Shown one piece after another: positions 25,309 through 34,108 of a stretch of 64,000 nucleotides of DNA (position 1 is the stretch's first letter; each line of letters opens with the position of its first letter). The notes beneath the pieces are model-generated. The model made no database searches, was not told where the DNA came from, and saw only the letters and a program-made list of their open reading frames with translations. The stretch lies in NCBI RefSeq assembly GCF_012979535.1, contig NZ_CP053015.1, positions 2,542,001 through 2,606,000 of the forward strand, in the 5' to 3' direction. Made by a program: the position numbers and the translations under genes. This DNA is from Sphingomonas lacunae (GTDB lineage Bacteria > Pseudomonadota > Alphaproteobacteria > Sphingomonadales > Sphingomonadaceae).

Positions 25309-26690
25309 GGCGCGACCGCGTCGCTGCTGTTGGCCAGCAACGCCAGCGTCACCGTCCAGGCTGCGACATTCTGGGCCAAAGCGTCGGGTTTGATCTTGTC
25401 GAATGTGTCATCAGGCGTGTGGTGCAGATTGAAATAATCGGTGCCGTCCTGTTGGAGATCAACGGCAGGGACCCCCGCCTGCACCAGAGGACCGACATCT
25501 GCCCCTCCTGAGGCACGGCCACTGCCGCGTCCGATTCCGAGCGGAGCAAGCGCGCGGGCAATCCGGTCGCTCAAAGCAGCATGGGTGACCGGTAGGCCTG
25601 AATCGACCCGCCAGACCCGATCTGCGCCGAAATCCGATTCCATCGCGACGAAGTGCCGCTCGGCGCCATGCCGCTCGAAATAGGCACGCCCTCCGTGGAT
25701 GCCGACTTCCTCCGCCCCGGCAAACAGCACCCGTATTGTCCGGCGCGGTTGCCCCATGTCGGCAACGCGTTTCGCGGCCGCTGCAACAATGCCGCATCCG
25801 GCCGCATCATCGATTGCGCCAGTGCCCAGATCCCAACTGTCGAGATGACAGGCAATGATCACCATGGGTGCCGACGGATCAGACCCGACAATCTCGCCAA
25901 TGACATTGCCCGACGTTTGCTGACCCAGATTGCGTGGCGTCAAAGTCAGGTGCATTCGCACCGGGCCACTGGCCCGTTCGAGCACCCGTTCCAGATTATC
26001 CGCATCGGGATTGGAAATGGCGCCCGCCGGAATCGGCGTCACGCCTTCGCCAAAATTGGTGTTGCCGGTATGCGGGTTGCGATGACTGTCCGTGCCGATC
26101 GACCGGATCACCAGAGCAGCAACCCCGCGCCGGGCCGCACGATCGGGACCAACAAATCGCACCGGACCAAAGGCACCATAGCTGGATCCGTCCTGTGTCG
26201 GCTGCATGGTATGACCGATGTACACAATTTTGCCGCGCACGGCGCTGTCGGGCGCAGCGTCAAAGGCGGCAAGATCAGCAAACCCGACGACCTCGCCAGT
26301 CAGGCCACCGGCAGGTGTGGCCCCGCTGTTACCCAAAGCAGTTATGGCAAGTCGATGGGGATATGGGGCGATCAGCTCGGCCGTCTCTTCGCCTCGCACC
26401 CACGTTGGCATCTGGAATTCTTCGCTGCGGACATTGGCAAAACCCATGGAACGGAGCCTGGCGACGGACCATGTGCGCGCCCTGGCTTCCGCCTCAGTAC
26501 CGCCCTGACGCTGCCCTACCTCGGTGGTAAGATCCTCCACAAAGTCAAGCGCAACGCGGTCCTGCAAGGCTGCATCACGCGCAACTGCCAAAGACGCATC
26601 ATCCGGCAGGGTTTGGGCAGCTATCGGCATGGAAAGGCAAAAGGACAGCGCCACCAGCGGCGCGGCGATCAGGGAAGGGTGCTGTTTCAT
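25305..26690 (-). CDS. Secreted M28 family metallopeptidase (carboxypeptidase Q-like)
   Basis: A 461-residue peptidase with a signal peptide (residues 1-26, ending PIAAQ). A PA domain-like insert (about 120-230, with GKIVYIGHTM and RGVAALVIRS) precedes the catalytic metal site: ACHLDSWDLGTGAIDDAAG, GAEEVGIHGG, and the late ligand in NLHHTPDDTFD. This PA+M28 arrangement is like carboxypeptidase Q/aminopeptidases that release residues from small peptides. Start at 26690 chosen to open the signal peptide; an upstream in-frame start adds 12 residues. Coupled to the lipoprotein gene downstream and divergent from ettA. Confidence 0.88.
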   Translation of the reverse strand: MKQHPSLIAAPLVALSFCLSMPIAAQTLPDDASLAVARDAALQDRVALDFVEDLTTEVGQRQGGTEAEARARTWSVARLRSMGFANVRSEEFQMPTWVRGEETAELIAPYPHRLAITALGNSGATPAGGLTGEVVGFADLAAFDAAPDSAVRGKIVYIGHTMQPTQDGSSYGAFGPVRFVGPDRAARRGVAALVIRSIGTDSHRNPHTGNTNFGEGVTPIPAGAISNPDADNLERVLERASGPVRMHLTLTPRNLGQQTSGNVIGEIVGSDPSAPMVIIACHLDSWDLGTGAIDDAAGCGIVAAAAKRVADMGQPRRTIRVLFAGAEEVGIHGGRAYFERHGAERHFVAMESDFGADRVWRVDSGLPVTHAALSDRIARALAPLGIGRGSGRASGGADVGPLVQAGVPAVDLQQDGTDYFNLHHTPDDTFDKIKPDALAQNVAAWTVTLALLANSSDAVAP

Positions 26691-26825
26691 GGGAGTGTCG
26701 ATAACCGCCTGATCAGCCTTTGCCAATCATTGCCAATCGCCGCCCCCTCGGCTAACCGCGCCAGCGAGCCGCCTTGCGCTTGAAAGGCGCGGCGCACGCA
26801 ACAGAATTTGACGGAGACTTTCCCC

Positions 26826-28505
26826 ATGGCCGCCCAGTACAGCTTCGTGATGAAGGGGATGACCAAGACCTTCCCCGGCGCCCCCAAACCCGTCCTTTCC
26901 AACATCAACCTGCAATTCTATCCCGATGCCAAGATTGGCATTGTCGGTCCGAACGGCACCGGCAAATCGACGCTCATGAAGATCATGGCCGGCATCGATA
27001 CCGAATTCACCGGCGAGGCATGGGCAGGTGAGGGGATCAGCGTTGGCTATCTGGCCCAGGAGCCGGAGCTTGACCCGTCCAAGACGGTCAAGGAAAATGT
27101 CATGGATGGCGTCCGCCCGGTCGCGGACCTGGTTGATCGTTTCAACGAAATTTCCGCCCTGATGGCCGATCCCCCCGAAGACGTCGATTTTGACGCTCTG
27201 ATGGAGGAAATGGGCACACTCCAGGAAAAGATCGACGCGGTCGATGGCTGGACCCTCGACAACCAGCTTGAGATCGCCATGGAGGCGCTCAACTGCCCGC
27301 CGGGCGACTGGCCGGTGACCGACCTGTCCGGTGGTGAAAAGCGTCGTATCGCACTGACCCGCCTGCTGCTGGAAAAGCCCGACATCCTGCTGCTTGACGA
27401 ACCAACCAACCACCTCGATGCCGAGTCGGTCGCATGGCTGGAAAAGCATCTGGTCGATTATCCGGGCAACGTCCTTCTTATCACCCACGACCGCTACTTC
27501 CTCGACAATGTGGTGAACTGGATTCTCGAACTCGATCGTGGCCGCTACTTCCCCTATGAGGGCAACTATTCGACCTACCTCGAAAAGAAGGCCAAGCGCC
27601 TCGAGCAAGAATCGCGCGAGGAGCAGGGTCGGCAGAAGGCTATCCGCGACGAACTCGAGTGGATCCGCCAGTCGCCCAAAGCGCGGCAAGCCAAGTCAAA
27701 GGCGCGTATCCGTGCGTTCGACGAACTGGTCGAGAAGCAGGAAAACCGCACGCCCGGCAAGGCACAGATCCTCATTCAGATCCCGGAACGGCTTGGCGGC
27801 AAGGTGATCGAGGTCAACAACCTGTCCAAGGCCTATGGTGACAAGGTCCTCATCAACGACTTGTCGTTCATGCTGCCGCCCGGCGGCATAGTCGGCGTCA
27901 TCGGCCCCAACGGTGCCGGCAAGTCGACACTGTTCAAGATGATCACCGGCAAGGAAAAGCCCGACAGCGGCAGCATCGACATTGGCCCGACCGTCAAGCT
28001 CGGTTTCGTTGACCAAAGCCGTGATGATCTCGACCCCAACAAGAATGTCTGGGAGGAAATCTCGGGCGGCCATGATCTGATGACCATCGGCAAGCACGAG
28101 ATGCAGACACGCGCCTATGTCGGGGCCTTCAATTTCAAGGGCGGCGACCAGCAGAAGAAGGTCGGCCTGCTGTCAGGCGGTGAGCGCAACCGCGTCCACA
28201 TGGCAAAGATGCTCAAACAGGGTGGCAACGTCCTGCTGCTTGACGAACCGACCAACGATCTCGACACCGAAACGCTGGCGGCCCTCGAAGAAGCTTTGGA
28301 AAGCTTTGCCGGCTGTGCCGTGGTCATCAGCCACGACCGCTTCTTCCTCGACCGTCTCGCCACCCACATCCTGGCTTTTGAAGGCGACGGCCATGTCGAA
28401 TGGTTCGAAGGCAATTTCGAGAGCTATGAAGAGGACAAGCTTCGTCGCCTCGGCGAAGATGCGCTCAAGCCGAACCGCTCGACCTACAAGCGCCTGACGC
28501 GCTGA
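26826..28505 (+). CDS. ettA: Energy-dependent translational throttle protein EttA (ABC-F)
   Basis: A 559-residue cytoplasmic ABC-F ATPase that binds the ribosomal E site and gates the first elongation cycles according to ATP/ADP. Two ATP-binding cassettes are complete: Walker A GPNGTGKST with signature LSGGEKRRIAL, and GPNGAGKST with LSGGERNRVHM; each has LLLDEPTN. Between them lies the charged P-site tRNA-interacting motif (RLEQESREEQGRQKAIRDEL region), and the first cassette contains the EttA-type arm. No membrane domain. ATG 26826 has GGAGA ~8 nt upstream. Function is secure by family and length. Confidence 0.95.
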   Translation: MAAQYSFVMKGMTKTFPGAPKPVLSNINLQFYPDAKIGIVGPNGTGKSTLMKIMAGIDTEFTGEAWAGEGISVGYLAQEPELDPSKTVKENVMDGVRPVADLVDRFNEISALMADPPEDVDFDALMEEMGTLQEKIDAVDGWTLDNQLEIAMEALNCPPGDWPVTDLSGGEKRRIALTRLLLEKPDILLLDEPTNHLDAESVAWLEKHLVDYPGNVLLITHDRYFLDNVVNWILELDRGRYFPYEGNYSTYLEKKAKRLEQESREEQGRQKAIRDELEWIRQSPKARQAKSKARIRAFDELVEKQENRTPGKAQILIQIPERLGGKVIEVNNLSKAYGDKVLINDLSFMLPPGGIVGVIGPNGAGKSTLFKMITGKEKPDSGSIDIGPTVKLGFVDQSRDDLDPNKNVWEEISGGHDLMTIGKHEMQTRAYVGAFNFKGGDQQKKVGLLSGGERNRVHMAKMLKQGGNVLLLDEPTNDLDTETLAALEEALESFAGCAVVISHDRFFLDRLATHILAFEGDGHVEWFEGNFESYEEDKLRRLGEDALKPNRSTYKRLTR

Positions 28506-28527
28506 CCATTGCGGACCGCAAGACAGT

Positions 28528-28555
28528 GGGCATGGCAGCAATGCCGTGCCCCTTT
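28528..28555 (+). terminator. Stem-loop terminator between ettA and convergent gene
   Basis: A 9-bp stem GGGCATGGC / GCCGTGCCC with one G-T pair and a 6-nt loop, followed by CTTT, 23 nt after the ettA stop. T-run is short, so efficiency is uncertain. Confidence 0.6.
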
Positions 28556-28560
28556 GTCCG

Positions 28561-29160
28561 TCAGGGAACCAGCCAGCGACCGTGCGGCACGCCGCCTTCC
28601 CATTCGACCAGCGCTCGGCGGTGACCGGCCTGGGCCAGGCTGAACCAGTCCATGCAATCAATGCGTACCATCAACACGGCGAAGTTCGTTCGACCCGGCG
28701 CCACCTGATCCTCGCTCGGCTTGCGCCCCTCCACTTGCGTGGGCAGTCCGGATGTAGGCACACCGCTTTGCGAACCCGGCCCTTGCTCCGCCAGATAACA
28801 GCGACGGGCAAACAGACTGCTCTCAGCCCAAGCCGCATCAGCTTCGGGACCATCGCTGACCACTCGGCCAAGGCCGCTCATCCGCAACTGCACCCGCGCA
28901 TCAGCTTCGTAGGCGAGGATGTGCACAGGGGCGCCATCACCTATCTGGTCCACCTTGGGTGATCGGATATCGGTGTGGAAACGCAGCAGCCGGCGATCAC
29001 GATCGGCTTCTCGCAGCACCATGACCCGCTGGTCAGGTAAACCATGCTGATCAATGGACGCGACCACAGGTGTGTGCATCATCGAACGGCGGTTGGAAGC
29101 GCCCTGTTCCAGCAGGTCCCAGCCTGACCGGATAATGGATGCCAGATCATCGCCGAGCAC
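28561..29160 (-). CDS. Pyridoxamine 5'-phosphate oxidase-like flavin protein
   Basis: A 199-residue split-barrel FMN-binding protein. It has the PNPOx-like opening (HTPVVASIDQHGLPDQRVMV, then HTDIRSPKVDQI and VQLRMSGLG) and ends with WFSLAQAGHRRALVEW, the typical C-terminal segment. It lacks a clear complete PdxH active-site set, so it may be a general flavin reductase/oxidase or B6-related enzyme. GTG start lies 6 nt after the carbonic anhydrase stop, so the two form an operon. Confidence 0.75.
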   Translation of the reverse strand: MLGDDLASIIRSGWDLLEQGASNRRSMMHTPVVASIDQHGLPDQRVMVLREADRDRRLLRFHTDIRSPKVDQIGDGAPVHILAYEADARVQLRMSGLGRVVSDGPEADAAWAESSLFARRCYLAEQGPGSQSGVPTSGLPTQVEGRKPSEDQVAPGRTNFAVLMVRIDCMDWFSLAQAGHRRALVEWEGGVPHGRWLVP

Positions 29161-29166
29161 CGCGGG

Positions 29167-29799
29167 TCAGCTCACTGGGGAGAACTGGCCGCAGGTCTCG
29201 TCAAGCACGTGCAGTTGGCCCGAGGCAATGGCGAACCAGGCGCCATGCAGCTTCAGCACGCCTTCACGCTCACGCTCGGCGATAAATGGAAAACTCCGCA
29301 AATTGGAGAGACTGACCTTGATCGCCTCATGTTCCAGCGCCAGTTGCAGGTCGTCATGCTCATGCTGATGGGCCAGCACATGGTCACGCGCTTCGCTGAC
29401 AATGCCCATCCAGTCGTCAATGAAACTGTGTCCCGGCGTGCCGAGATCGCCCCCTTGAAGGGCAGCCTTGATGCCGCCGCACTGTCCGTGACCCAGCACG
29501 ACGATATGCCGCACACCCAGGCCCACCACGCCAAATTCTATCGCGGCAGATGCGCCATGCAGCCCGCCCCCGGTTTCGTAAGGCGGAACCAGATTGGCGA
29601 CGTTGCGCAGGGCAAACACCTGTCCCGGCACCGTGTCAAACACCGTCGCCGGGTCGACCCGGCTGTCGCAGCAGGAAACGATCATCACCGGAGGCGCCTG
29701 TCCTTCACTCGACAGGGCGTCATAGCGTTCCTTTTGCGCCGTGTAGGAGGAAGAGCGAAAGCGACGGTAACCGTCGACCAAGGCAGCAAATTCAGGCAT
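29167..29799 (-). CDS. Beta-class carbonic anhydrase
   Basis: A 210-residue zinc enzyme interconverting CO2 and bicarbonate, cytoplasmic. Zinc ligands and the Asp-Arg dyad are visible: SCCDSRVDP (Cys, Asp, Arg), then VVLGHGQCGGI (His and Cys). Later regions (NLRSFPFI and HGAWFAIASGQLHVL) match the family. The start at 29799 (MPEFAALVDGYRRFR) is chosen because the upstream 12 residues are Ser/Pro-rich and lie in the divergent promoter region of lipA. Followed at 6 nt by the PNPOx-like gene. Likely supplies bicarbonate for carboxylation. Confidence 0.92.
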   Translation of the reverse strand: MPEFAALVDGYRRFRSSSYTAQKERYDALSSEGQAPPVMIVSCCDSRVDPATVFDTVPGQVFALRNVANLVPPYETGGGLHGASAAIEFGVVGLGVRHIVVLGHGQCGGIKAALQGGDLGTPGHSFIDDWMGIVSEARDHVLAHQHEHDDLQLALEHEAIKVSLSNLRSFPFIAEREREGVLKLHGAWFAIASGQLHVLDETCGQFSPVS

Positions 29800-29864
29800 G
29801 GACGGGCTGCTAGACCATCGGGTCGGGGATGACAATGGCGGGGATGGTTGCTAAGGGCGCCGCC

Positions 29865-30803
29865 ATGGCCGAAGCAGATCCCCTATCGCCCGCCCCCGCC
29901 GCTCCCCGCCCGGAACGGGTCCGCAAGCCTGACTGGATCCGCGTGAAGGCCCCTACCAGCGCTGGGTTCAATGAAACCCGACGGCTGATGCGTGATCTCA
30001 ACCTCGCGACCGTATGTGAAGAAGCGGCATGCCCCAATATTGGCGAGTGCTGGACCAAGAAGCACGCGACGGTGATGATCCTCGGCGATACCTGCACCCG
30101 CGCCTGCGCCTTTTGCAACGTCAAGACGGGGATGCCGCGCGCGGTCGATCCGCTCGAACCGGAGCATGTCGCCACGGTTGCCGAGACCATGGGCCTTGAA
30201 CATATCGTCATCACCTCGGTTGACCGTGATGACCTGCCGGACGGGGGCGCCGGTCAATTCGTCAAGGTGATCGAAGCGTTGCGCCGCCGCGCGCCAAAGA
30301 CAACCATCGAGATCCTCACGCCGGACTTCCGTAACAAGCCATTGTCGGCAATCGAGGCGATCATCGCTGCCAGGCCCGATGTCTACAATCATAATCTGGA
30401 GACGGTGCCGCGCCTCTATCCGACGATCCGGCCCGGTGCCCGCTATTATGCCTCGCTGCGTCTGCTCGAAACGGTCAAGCGGCTTGATCCCTCTATCTTC
30501 ACGAAATCGGGCATCATGCTCGGGCTCGGCGAAGAACGAATGGAGGTGCATCAGGTGATGGACGACATGCGCTCGGCCGACATCGATTTCCTGACCATGG
30601 GCCAATATCTGCAGCCGACGCCGCGCCACGCCAAGGTGATCGAGTTCGTCACGCCGTCGGCCTTCGATGCCTATGCCCAGATCGCCCGCGCCAAAGGCTT
30701 CCTTCAGGTTGCTTCATCGCCCCTGACCCGTTCAAGCTATCATGCCGGGGAGGATTTTGCCCAGATGAAGGCGGCCCGGGACGCCAAGCTGGCGCGCGGC
30801 TGA
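29865..30803 (+). CDS. lipA: Lipoyl synthase
   Basis: A 312-residue radical SAM enzyme inserting two sulfurs into octanoyl groups on E2 and GcvH. Auxiliary cluster cysteines are in [13 protein letters not shown], the radical SAM motif is [13 protein letters not shown] (CxxxCxxC), and the C-terminal [15 protein letters not shown] carries the conserved late serine. ATG 29865 has AAGGG about 7 nt upstream; ATGs at 29829 and 29835 are alternatives adding 10-12 residues. Next gene starts 9 nt later. The enzyme modifies the PdhC lipoyl lysine seen at 9671, so the two loci are functionally linked. Confidence 0.96.
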   Translation: MAEADPLSPAPAAPRPERVRKPDWIRVKAPTSAGFNETRRLMRDLNLATVCEEAACPNIGECWTKKHATVMILGDTCTRACAFCNVKTGMPRAVDPLEPEHVATVAETMGLEHIVITSVDRDDLPDGGAGQFVKVIEALRRRAPKTTIEILTPDFRNKPLSAIEAIIAARPDVYNHNLETVPRLYPTIRPGARYYASLRLLETVKRLDPSIFTKSGIMLGLGEERMEVHQVMDDMRSADIDFLTMGQYLQPTPRHAKVIEFVTPSAFDAYAQIARAKGFLQVASSPLTRSSYHAGEDFAQMKAARDAKLARG

Positions 30804-30812
30804 GGCACGACT

Positions 30813-31301
30813 GTGCCGCGCCACCACGAGATCCGGCATCTACCCTGGTCACCCGAACAAATGTTCGAGATGGTGGCCGATGTCGCCCGCTATGGCGAGT
30901 TTCTGCCGTGGGTCGCCGGTGTACGCGTGCGCAGCAACAGCGAAACAGAAATGATCGCCGACCTGCTTGTCGGCTTCAAGGGCCTGCGGGAGAAATTCAC
31001 CTCCAGGGTTCACAAGCAGCGGCCGAACCGGATTCATGTCGATTATCTCGATGGCCCGCTCAAGCATCTCTATAATGATTGGCAGTTCCGCAGCGACGGG
31101 CAGGGCGGCTGCATCGTCGATTTCACCGTTGATTTTGCCTTTCGCTCCACCTTGTTCGAAAAGCTTGCAGGTCAGGTCTTCGACAAGGCGCTGCGCAAGA
31201 TGATCGCCGCGTTCGAGGAGCGCGCCGAACAGCTTTACGCGCAGGACCGGAGCGAGTCGCTTTCCGGCAACAACAGTTCGAGCGCGAACAGCGCAGCCTG
31301 A
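30813..31301 (+). CDS. START-domain coenzyme Q-binding protein (COQ10/RatA family)
   Basis: A 162-residue SRPBCC/START-like protein. MFEMVADVARYGEFLPWVAG and the central HVDYLDGPLKHLYNDWQF plus VDFAFRSTLFEKLAG match the COQ10/RatA family, which in mitochondria and proteobacteria binds ubiquinone; in E. coli the homologue RatA was described as an anti-ribosomal toxin. GTG start at 30813, 9 nt after lipA, implies one operon. The last 67 nt overlap the convergent pncC gene, encoding a polar Ser/Asn tail (residues 141-162) that looks less conserved. Confidence 0.87.
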   Translation: MPRHHEIRHLPWSPEQMFEMVADVARYGEFLPWVAGVRVRSNSETEMIADLLVGFKGLREKFTSRVHKQRPNRIHVDYLDGPLKHLYNDWQFRSDGQGGCIVDFTVDFAFRSTLFEKLAGQVFDKALRKMIAAFEERAEQLYAQDRSESLSGNNSSSANSAA

Positions 31302-31777
31302 CGGCGAATGCCACTGCGCCCGCCGGATGGATCGAACTGCATTTTGACCGCATAGGCTTCATCGGGCGATTGCCCTTTCAGCACCCGTGAAAAAACCACC
31401 GTGCCTACCGGTTTGGCGGCACTGCCACCGCCGGGACCGGCGATGCCGGACACCGCTACCGCTATGTCGGCATTGCCTCTGTCCACCGCACCCGTGGCCA
31501 TCGCCCATGCACAGGCCACGGACACAGAACCGAATGTTTCGATGATCTCCGGGCTGACACCCAACAGTCGCTGCTTGGCCTCGTCGGCATAGGTGACAAA
31601 GCCGGCCAGCAGCACATCCGAGCTACCCGCAACATCGGTAAGAGCCGTCGCTATCATCCCGCCGGTGCAGCTTTCCGCCAGAGCAATGTGCCGGCCCGCT
31701 GCACGATTTTCCACAATCACGCGCTGCGCCAACGCATTGAGAGCGCCATCAGCATCGGCGAGCACAGTGCAGTTCAT
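31235..31777 (-). CDS. pncC: CinA-family nicotinamide-nucleotide amidohydrolase
   Basis: A 180-residue stand-alone C-terminal CinA domain, deamidating NMN to NaMN in pyridine nucleotide salvage. Typical marks: LAESCTGGMIA, GFVTYADEAKQRLLGV, and AVSGIAGPGGGSAAKPVGTV (residues ~107-126). It lacks the N-terminal competence/damage-inducible domain, so only the amidohydrolase activity is expected. It is translationally coupled to ispDF by ATGA, and its 3' end overlaps the opposing COQ10 gene by 67 nt. Confidence 0.9.
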   Translation of the reverse strand: MNCTVLADADGALNALAQRVIVENRAAGRHIALAESCTGGMIATALTDVAGSSDVLLAGFVTYADEAKQRLLGVSPEIIETFGSVSVACAWAMATGAVDRGNADIAVAVSGIAGPGGGSAAKPVGTVVFSRVLKGQSPDEAYAVKMQFDPSGGRSGIRRQAALFALELLLPESDSLRSCA

Positions 31778-32970
31778 TGATTATCTCCACCATCGGGCAG
31801 CCGCACCGTAACCACAGCCTGCGCCGCAATCCCTTCGCCCCGCCCGGTAAAGCCGAGTCGCTCGGTCGTGGTCGCCTTTATGCTCACCCGCGCAACAGGC
31901 AAGCCCATGATTGCGGCAATACGCTCACGAATTGCTTGTCGGTGGGGGCCGACTTTGGGCGCTTCGCACATCACTGTTGCGTCAACATGCTCGATGCGCC
32001 CGCCACAGGCAGCCACCAACTCACAGGCATGCGCAAGAAACCGGTCCGAAGATGCCCCGCGCCACTGCGGGTCACTGGGCGGGAAATGCTGCCCGATGTC
32101 ACCATCGCCAATCCCGCCGAGCACAGCGTCGGTGATCGCATGTAACAGCACGTCGGCATCGCTGTGCCCCTCAAGCTTGCGGTCATGGGGGATCAACAGG
32201 CCGCCCAGCCAGACACCATCCCCATCAATGAGCCTGTGCACATCAAAACCCATGCCGACCGCCGTGCGCCACTGTCCGGCGCGCGGGGCAGGGCAAAGCA
32301 TCGCCTCGACCTGCTCCAGATCACCCTGATGGGTCACTTTTTCCAGCTCGCGCCGGCCTTCAACCATTGCCACGGCCCTTCCCAAAGCCCGGATCATTTG
32401 CGCATCATCACTCGCCGACGCACCCTGCCACCCGGCATGGGCAGCGCGAAGGGCCGTCAATCGGAAAGCCTGTGGTGTCTGAACACGCACCAGCGCCGAT
32501 CGATCCACTACATCGCCCAGATCCGGGCCACACAGTGCCAACGTATCCGCAACCGGCAGCACGGGCACCGCGCCATCGACAGTCGCATCGGCAAAGGCGG
32601 TCAACAGGCGGTCAATCGTCGCGCTGTCCAGACCGGGGCGGGCGGCGTCATGAACCAGCACCAACCCGGCCAGTTCCTCGTCGAGCCCTGCCAGACCCGC
32701 TGCAACCGAAGCCTGCCGGCTGTCGCCACCGGTCGCCCAGCAAAGCGTAAGGCCGGACAAGGCGGCCTCGGCCATCGCTCGCGCTTCATCTCCCGGCGGA
32801 ATGACAATGGTCAACCCGGCACACAGGGGGTGCGACAGCATGGCCTCGGCACTCCAGCGCACAACGGCCTTGCCACCCAGCAACGCATATTGCTTGGGCA
32901 CCGACAAGCCGGCTCGTTCCCCACGGCCACCGGCGACAATCACTGCATGAAAGGAGTTTTGCTGCATCAT
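31774..32970 (-). CDS. ispDF: Bifunctional IspD/IspF (MEP pathway)
   Basis: A 398-residue fusion. The N-terminal half is the 2-C-methyl-D-erythritol 4-phosphate cytidylyltransferase (HAVIVAGGRGERAG nucleotide-binding loop, LVHDAARPG, VRVQTPQAF). From about residue 232 the 2,4-cyclodiphosphate synthase begins (VGMGFDVHRL with metal-binding Asp/His, EGHSDADVLLHAITDAVLG, ATTTERLGFTGRGEGIA). The fusion is characteristic of many alphaproteobacteria. It drives isoprenoid precursor formation for quinones and carotenoids. Divergent from dusB. Confidence 0.95.
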   Translation of the reverse strand: MMQQNSFHAVIVAGGRGERAGLSVPKQYALLGGKAVVRWSAEAMLSHPLCAGLTIVIPPGDEARAMAEAALSGLTLCWATGGDSRQASVAAGLAGLDEELAGLVLVHDAARPGLDSATIDRLLTAFADATVDGAVPVLPVADTLALCGPDLGDVVDRSALVRVQTPQAFRLTALRAAHAGWQGASASDDAQMIRALGRAVAMVEGRRELEKVTHQGDLEQVEAMLCPAPRAGQWRTAVGMGFDVHRLIDGDGVWLGGLLIPHDRKLEGHSDADVLLHAITDAVLGGIGDGDIGQHFPPSDPQWRGASSDRFLAHACELVAACGGRIEHVDATVMCEAPKVGPHRQAIRERIAAIMGLPVARVSIKATTTERLGFTGRGEGIAAQAVVTVRLPDGGDNQ

Positions 32971-33098
32971 GAGCCCGCGCCTCTACCCTGACCAGCGCAA
33001 CAGTGAAAGCCTTGCCTTGGGGGACCCCCAGACTTTGTCTTGTGCAGCGCGGCATAAAGCTTTACGGCTCTGCCTGTTTTTCAGGCAATTCGACGACG

Positions 33099-34106
33099 AT
33101 GACACGCATGGCCCCTTTGTCCCCCATCTCCATTGGTCCGGTGACCATCGATGTGCCGGTCATTCTCGCGCCGATGACGGGCGTCACCGACATGCCCTTT
33201 CGAACACTCGTCCGTCGCTATGGGTCAGGCCTCAATGTTACGGAAATGATCGCCAGTGAAGCGATGATCCGCGAAACGCGCCAATCCCTGCAAAAGGCCG
33301 CCTGGCATGCCAGCGAAGATCCGGTGTCGATGCAACTGGCCGGATGCAGCCCGACCGCCATGGCAGAAGCAGCCAGGCTCAACGAAGATCGCGGCGCCGC
33401 CATCATCGACATCAACATGGGCTGTCCGGTCAAGAAAGTGGTCAACGGCGACGCCGGATCGGCGCTGATGCGGGACCTTCCGCTGGCCGCCAGCCTGATA
33501 AAGGCGACGGTGAAGGCCGTATCTGTGCCGGTTACTGTCAAGATGCGAATGGGCTGGGATCACAGCAGCCTCAACGCCCCCGAGCTCGCCCGCATTGCCG
33601 AGGATCTGGGCGCAAAAATGATCACCGTCCATGGCCGAACCCGCAACCAGATGTACCGCGGCGAGGCCGACTGGGCCTTTGTCTCCAAGGTAAAGCAGGC
33701 GGTTTCCGTCCCGGTCATCGTCAATGGTGATATTTGCTCGGTCGAGGACGCCCGCACCGCACTGGAACAGAGTGGTGCCGATGGCGTGATGATCGGTCGC
33801 GGCTGCTATGGTCGCCCCTGGCTGCTGGGTCAGGTCATGCGCGCGCTTCAGACCGGTGAAACGCCGGCCGACCCCGGCATTGATGAACAATATGCCCTGA
33901 TCGTCGAACATTATCGGGCAATGATTGATCATTACGGAGAGCGCACTGCGGTGCCTATCGCCCGCAAACATCTCAGCTGGTACACGCGCGGGCTGCATGG
34001 CTCGGCGGACTTCAGGAACAAGGTGAACCAGATTCCCGATGCCCGCGACGTGCTTGATGCTCTGGCGCGATTCTATGAACCCTATCTCGCGCGACAGGCT
34101 GCCTGA
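33099..34106 (+). CDS. dusB: tRNA-dihydrouridine synthase B (NifR3)
   Basis: A 335-residue FMN enzyme reducing specific uridines in tRNA. Signatures: [25 protein letters not shown] with the catalytic Cys, [21 protein letters not shown], and NGDI...[13 protein letters not shown]. Start placed at ATG 33099; a second ATG is 9 nt downstream, and the frame is open to 33003 but that extension has no family pattern. This gene opens the classical nifR3-ntrB-ntrC-ntrY-ntrX block; ntrB begins 2 nt after its stop, so dusB likely leads the operon. Confidence 0.94.
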   Translation: MTRMAPLSPISIGPVTIDVPVILAPMTGVTDMPFRTLVRRYGSGLNVTEMIASEAMIRETRQSLQKAAWHASEDPVSMQLAGCSPTAMAEAARLNEDRGAAIIDINMGCPVKKVVNGDAGSALMRDLPLAASLIKATVKAVSVPVTVKMRMGWDHSSLNAPELARIAEDLGAKMITVHGRTRNQMYRGEADWAFVSKVKQAVSVPVIVNGDICSVEDARTALEQSGADGVMIGRGCYGRPWLLGQVMRALQTGETPADPGIDEQYALIVEHYRAMIDHYGERTAVPIARKHLSWYTRGLHGSADFRNKVNQIPDARDVLDALARFYEPYLARQAA

Positions 34107-34108
34107 GA

